A stretch of 64,000 bases of DNA, from positions 62,001-126,000 of the forward strand of contig CAWEZE010000020.1 of assembly GCA_963813485.1 (NCBI GenBank). Reading direction: 5' to 3'. The translations under genes and the position numbers were made by a program. The notes beneath the pieces were generated by a model. The model had not been told where the DNA came from, did no database searches, and saw only the letters and a list, made by a program, of their open reading frames with translations. The stretch's first letter is position 1; every line of letters begins with the position of its first letter. The DNA is from DASQUK01 sp963813485 (GTDB lineage: Bacteria; Actinomycetota; Acidimicrobiia; Acidimicrobiales; VFJN01). Below are positions 61,066 through 64,000 of this stretch, piece by piece.

Positions 61066-61865
61066 ACGCCGTGGAAGGGCGACTTGCGGAACGGACCGTG
61101 CTGGTGGTGGGCGCTGGGACGCAGGCGTCGGACGAGCCCGACGCCCCCATCGGCAATGGTCGCGCCATCTCGGTGCTGGCCGCGCGTGCCGGTGCCCACG
61201 TCGTGTGCGCCGACCGCGACGCGGCCGCCGCCGAACAGACCGCCGCACTGGTCCGGAACGAGGGCACCGACGCCACAGTGGTGGTCGGGGACGTCACGTC
61301 GGCTGACGATTGCGCCACCATGGTCGACCGGGCAACCGAGGCGGGTGGCGGACGGCTGGACGGCGTGGTGGTCAACGTCGGCATCGGACGCGGCGCCGGG
61401 CTCGCCGGCACGTCGCCCGAGGACTGGGACGCAACCATGGCCACCAACCTGCGTGGCCACTTCCTGGTGGCTCGTGCCGCCCTGGAGGCGCTGGGCGAGG
61501 AGGCGGCCGGCGAGGGCGGGGGCAGCATCGTGTTCATCGGCTCGGTGGCCGGCCTCCAGCCCGGCAGCCGGCTTCCGGCATACGACGCCTCGAAGGCCGG
61601 GCTCATCGGCCTTGCCCGTCACGTGGCGCTGGAGGGCGCCCGGCGGGGCGTACGCGCCAACCTGGTCGCACCGGGACTCATCGACACGCCACTCGGGAGG
61701 CTGGCCACGCGGGGCCGCCCGTCCCGGGCCCGCACCCCGGTCCCCATGGGCCGCCAGGGCACCGCCTGGGAGGTCGGCGCGGTCGTTGTATTCCTCCTTT
61801 CGGACGAGGCCAGCTATGTCACCGGCCAGGTGCTGGCCGTGGACGGCGGACTCAGCCTGATCTAG
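61062..61865 (+). CDS. Short-chain dehydrogenase/reductase
   Basis: A 267-residue SDR. The cofactor motif is VLVVGAGTQASDEP with an unusual insertion before the usual GIG (the next segment is PIGNGRAISVLAARAGAHVV). VVNVGIGRG stands for NNAG; Ser in FIGSVAGLQPG and YxxxK in AYDASKAGLIGLARHVALEG are intact. D in CADRDAAAAE favours NAD(H). It probably works with the CMD and EthD proteins on a ring compound. Confidence 0.93.
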   Translation: MNAVEGRLAERTVLVVGAGTQASDEPDAPIGNGRAISVLAARAGAHVVCADRDAAAAEQTAALVRNEGTDATVVVGDVTSADDCATMVDRATEAGGGRLDGVVVNVGIGRGAGLAGTSPEDWDATMATNLRGHFLVARAALEALGEEAAGEGGGSIVFIGSVAGLQPGSRLPAYDASKAGLIGLARHVALEGARRGVRANLVAPGLIDTPLGRLATRGRPSRARTPVPMGRQGTAWEVGAVVVFLLSDEASYVTGQVLAVDGGLSLI

Positions 61866-61872
61866 TGCCCTA

Positions 61873-62559
61873 TCAGGCACTGGGTGGTCGCTGGCCGGTG
61901 ATGCCCCAGAAGATCTGACGCGCCACCGAGATGCGGACATCGGCGGCACGGATGCCCCACGCTTCGAAGCTGTGCTGGTGGGCGGCCACGTTTGCCAGGG
62001 TGGCGACGAGCATCCCCGCCTGGGCCAGGGCGTCGACGCCGAGGTTCCTCTCCTCGGCCTGGATGCCCTTGATCGTCTCCGCCAGCTGCACCGTCACGTT
62101 GTTGAGCAGCTCCAGATGGATCCTCCGGAAGCGGCGGTCGCCCTCCTCGGCACCGAGGTCGACGACCCGGATCACGGGGCGGTGCTGATCCCAGAACGCG
62201 AAGAAGGCGTCAGTGAGCTCGAGCGCCGTCCGGTACCCCGCCCTGCCCTTCCAGTCGCCCTCACCCACGATGCGGACCAGCCGCTCACTGTCGAGCGCCA
62301 TCTCCTGGGCCAACACCAGGACGGCGTCCTCGACGTCACCGAAGTACTGGTAGAAGGTTGCGGGCGACGTGCCGGCTTCGCGGGCGATGTCGATGACCTT
62401 CAGCGAGCGGTACGAGCTCGTGCGCAGCATTTCCGCGGTGCACTCCAACAGGCGGTGGCGGGTGGCCCGCCCCCGCCGCCCCGGCACGCGCCCGTCGGCA
62501 GCCCGCAGGTCGTCGATCACCTCGACCGGTTCGACCACGGCGGCAAGGCTAACCCGCAT
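61873..62559 (-). CDS. TetR-family transcriptional regulator
   Basis: A 228-residue regulator. The helix-turn-helix is in RTSSYRSLKVIDIAREAGTS then PATFYQYFGDVEDAVLVLAQ (about 48-87). The ligand domain contains GYRTALELTDAFFAFWDQHR and VRISVARQIFWGITGQRPPS, similar to repressors of the KstR2-like or short-chain-acid group. It converges on the SDR gene (8 bp) and may control this catabolic cluster. ATG 62559 is given; ATG 62571 is also possible. Confidence 0.92.
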   Translation of the reverse strand: MRVSLAAVVEPVEVIDDLRAADGRVPGRRGRATRHRLLECTAEMLRTSSYRSLKVIDIAREAGTSPATFYQYFGDVEDAVLVLAQEMALDSERLVRIVGEGDWKGRAGYRTALELTDAFFAFWDQHRPVIRVVDLGAEEGDRRFRRIHLELLNNVTVQLAETIKGIQAEERNLGVDALAQAGMLVATLANVAAHQHSFEAWGIRAADVRISVARQIFWGITGQRPPSA

Positions 62560-62563
62560 CTGA

Positions 62564-62830
62564 CGGACCATCAGGGGACACCGGCCGTGCTGGTCCGATC
62601 CCGAACCCGACGAGGGCCCTGGCCTCACCTGGCGGCAACTCACCCCCCGCCACTGGTCAGGCTCGTGGAACGGGAAGCTCCACGGAACCATCACCGCCGA
62701 AGCCGACGGCTGGCTCGCATACGTGCGCCTCGAGGACCCGCCCGGCCTGTCGCCGATCACCACCGTCGGCCACTACGACACCGTCGAGGCGGCGCAGGTG
62801 GCGACCGACGAGGTGTGGGCGTCCTGGTGA
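62564..62830 (+). pseudogene. Trp-rich small protein without a start codon
   Basis: An open frame of 88 codons after TGA 62561 reads GPGLTWRQLTPRHWSGSWNG then KLHGTITAEADGWLAYVRLE, DPPGLSPITTVGHYDTVEAA and QVATDEVWASW. It looks strongly coding, but no ATG/GTG/TTG lies in its first 50 codons, so the 5' end is missing or frameshifted. No known family. Confidence 0.45.
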
Positions 62831-62878
62831 CGGACGACGGTACAGATCAGGCAGTTCTGGCGCGGCTTGACCGCCGGG

Positions 62879-63304
62879 CTACGTCGTCTTGACGACGAGG
62901 ACCGAGCATTCCGCCGTGTGCGTCACCGAATTCGGGACGCTGCCGAGAACGCGGCGCTGCATGCCCTTGTTGCCCACCACGAGGATGTCGGCGCCGCACT
63001 GCTTCGCAAGGCGGACGAGCACCTCGGCGGGGTTGCCCTCCTCGGCGAGCGCCCGGCAGCGAACGCCCTCCTGCCGCAGCCGCGCCTGCGTCCGCGCGAC
63101 CACCTCGCGCTGCCGTGACGAGGAGCTCGTCGCCCATTCCAGCTCGGCGTCACCGCCGTGGCCCGGGCCCTTGCCGTCCGCGTGCTTGTAGGCGGAGAGC
63201 AGGACCAGCTCGGCCTCGAACCGCCGCGCGACCTCGGCCGCCATCTTCACGGCCTCAGCGGCCGTGGCGGACCCATCGACACCGACGGCGACGGTCGTGA
63301 CCAT
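62879..63304 (-). CDS. Universal stress protein (UspA family)
   Basis: A 141-residue Usp: MVTTVAVGVDGSATAAEAVK at the N terminus with the ATP-site Asp, and VVGNKGMQRRVLGSVPNSVT at the C terminus with the G-2x-G-9x-S-N-type ATP loop, so it should bind ATP. Usp proteins adjust growth under stress. It stands alone, 178 bp from the LLM gene upstream. Confidence 0.93.
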   Translation of the reverse strand: MVTTVAVGVDGSATAAEAVKMAAEVARRFEAELVLLSAYKHADGKGPGHGGDAELEWATSSSSRQREVVARTQARLRQEGVRCRALAEEGNPAEVLVRLAKQCGADILVVGNKGMQRRVLGSVPNSVTHTAECSVLVVKTT

Positions 63305-63481
63305 TGAGGGCGTGAGTATGTCCAGTCCGCGCGCGAATGTCCACCTTCTGACGGAACCGTCTGCGGCTGGACCGTATGGCCCATCGTCCTGACGGGGACG
63401 GCGTGGGCTGCGAGTAGCGCCCCGACGCCGTACTTCGATCCGCGACGGACCATCCGGGCCACCGGTCGGCCGAATGCCTCC

Positions 63482-64000
63482 TCAGCGCGGGGTGATGTAC
63501 GCGGCGGCGAAGCGCTCGAGGGCGCGACGGTTGTCGTCCAGCGACGCGAACGTGAGGCCTTCGATGAGCCACGCCGACGTGATCAGCGCGGTCACGCCCA
63601 ACTCGTCCAGCTCGGCGCACACGTCGGCGTCGGGCAGCCGGTCAATGACCGCCGCCTGGATCTCGAACGGCCGGCGGTCCGTGCCGTACTCGCGGCGGTA
63701 GGCCTGTAGCCGCTCGACGTAACTCCGCAGCTCGTCGAGCGGATACTGCGTGCCCAGCCAGCCGTCGCCGATGCGTGCCGCCCGCCGTAGCGCGACCTCG
63801 GTCTGTCCCCCGATGAGGATGGGCACGGGGTGGGCGGGCGCAGGGGCCATCTCCAACTTGTCGAAGTCGTAGAACTCGCCGTGGTGCTCCACCATGCCGC
63901 CGCGCCACAGGGTGCGCAGCACCTCGATCTGCTCCTCCATGCGGGCGCCCCGACCGGCGAAGGGCTGCTCGAGCTGATCGAATTCCTCCCGCATCCAGCC
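63482..64000 (-). CDS. LLM-class F420-dependent oxidoreductase, 5' end outside window
   Basis: The reverse strand is open from 63482 to the window edge (173 codons). The C-terminal half of a luciferase-like F420 oxidoreductase is visible: RMEEQIEVLRTLWRGGMVEH, APAHPVPILIGGQTEVALRR and AARIGDGWLGTQYPLDELRS, ending ERFAAAYITPR. The N-terminal cofactor half lies beyond the window. It is the third LLM gene here and a different subfamily from the duplicated pair. Confidence 0.9.
   Translation of the reverse strand, partial: GWMREEFDQLEQPFAGRGARMEEQIEVLRTLWRGGMVEHHGEFYDFDKLEMAPAPAHPVPILIGGQTEVALRRAARIGDGWLGTQYPLDELRSYVERLQAYRREYGTDRRPFEIQAAVIDRLPDADVCAELDELGVTALITSAWLIEGLTFASLDDNRRALERFAAAYITPR

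Noticed and set aside
1..64000. tRNA and rRNA genes
   Set aside because: I looked for T-loop patterns such as GGTTCGAATCC and found only matches inside protein genes that lack a cloverleaf.

Overview
The window is a high-GC bacterial chromosome segment that looks actinobacterial, most likely class Acidimicrobiia or a close relative. The reasons are: many GTG starts and ATGA/GTGA overlaps; a cofactor F420 gene (cofC) with three F420-type LLM oxidoreductase genes; TIGR03086-type (mycothiol-associated) proteins; an Rpf-like secreted protein with a Thr/Pro-rich linker; and many acyl-CoA ligase, carboxymuconolactone-decarboxylase, OB-fold and amidohydrolase genes typical of these bacteria. No rRNA, tRNA or CRISPR array was seen.

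Layout. 0-6.8 kb: a TIGR03086 gene cut by the window edge, then a signalling/redox operon: a response regulator fused to a thioredoxin-reductase-like flavoprotein, a cyclic-nucleotide-domain histidine kinase, a PEP-synthase-like phosphotransferase and two membrane proteins. 6.8-11.8 kb: two divergent catabolic clusters around an internally deleted thiolase and a short tandem-repeat array. 11.9-18.5 kb: Glu-type dehydrogenase, an Nfu-N protein, a split arginine-dihydrolase/ornithine-cyclodeaminase pair, rnhB with a tiny acidic gene, rpiB and ppk2. 18.5-24.7 kb: a scarred accessory region with a TIGR03086 fragment, an integrase remnant, a frameshifted GH38 alpha-mannosidase, direct repeats, and a membrane protein followed by two tiny acidic proteins sharing an ETEDW-like motif. 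24.7-37.5 kb: VOC protein, an XRE regulator overlapping a ClpP-like gene without a catalytic Ser/His, an (alpha/alpha)6 glycosidase-like protein, gpsA, cofC, a PIG-L deacetylase, YqgE, HIT and the lutABC lactate-oxidation genes. 37.5-43.5 kb: PhoH and a polar amino-acid ABC transporter, every gene of which carries single-base frameshifts. 43.5-47.8 kb: exonuclease-like, Rpf-like and methyltransferase genes.

47.9-56.5 kb is a head-to-tail tandem duplication of a unit of about 4.3 kb (hypothetical, AMP-dependent ligase, LLM oxidoreductase, 3-methyladenine DNA glycosylase I). Both copies are intact and nearly identical in protein sequence. 56.5-64 kb: tldE and tldD either side of a HAD gene, then an EthD/CMD/SDR/TetR catabolic group, a UspA protein and an LLM oxidoreductase cut by the window end.

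The main themes are CoA-linked catabolism of unidentified organic acids, F420-dependent redox chemistry, lactate and arginine use, and local scars of rearrangement. The strongest leads for undescribed biology are the signalling/redox operon at 0.4-6.8 kb, the ETEDW-motif small-protein locus at 23.1-24.4 kb, the XRE/dead-ClpP pair and the 4.3 kb duplication.
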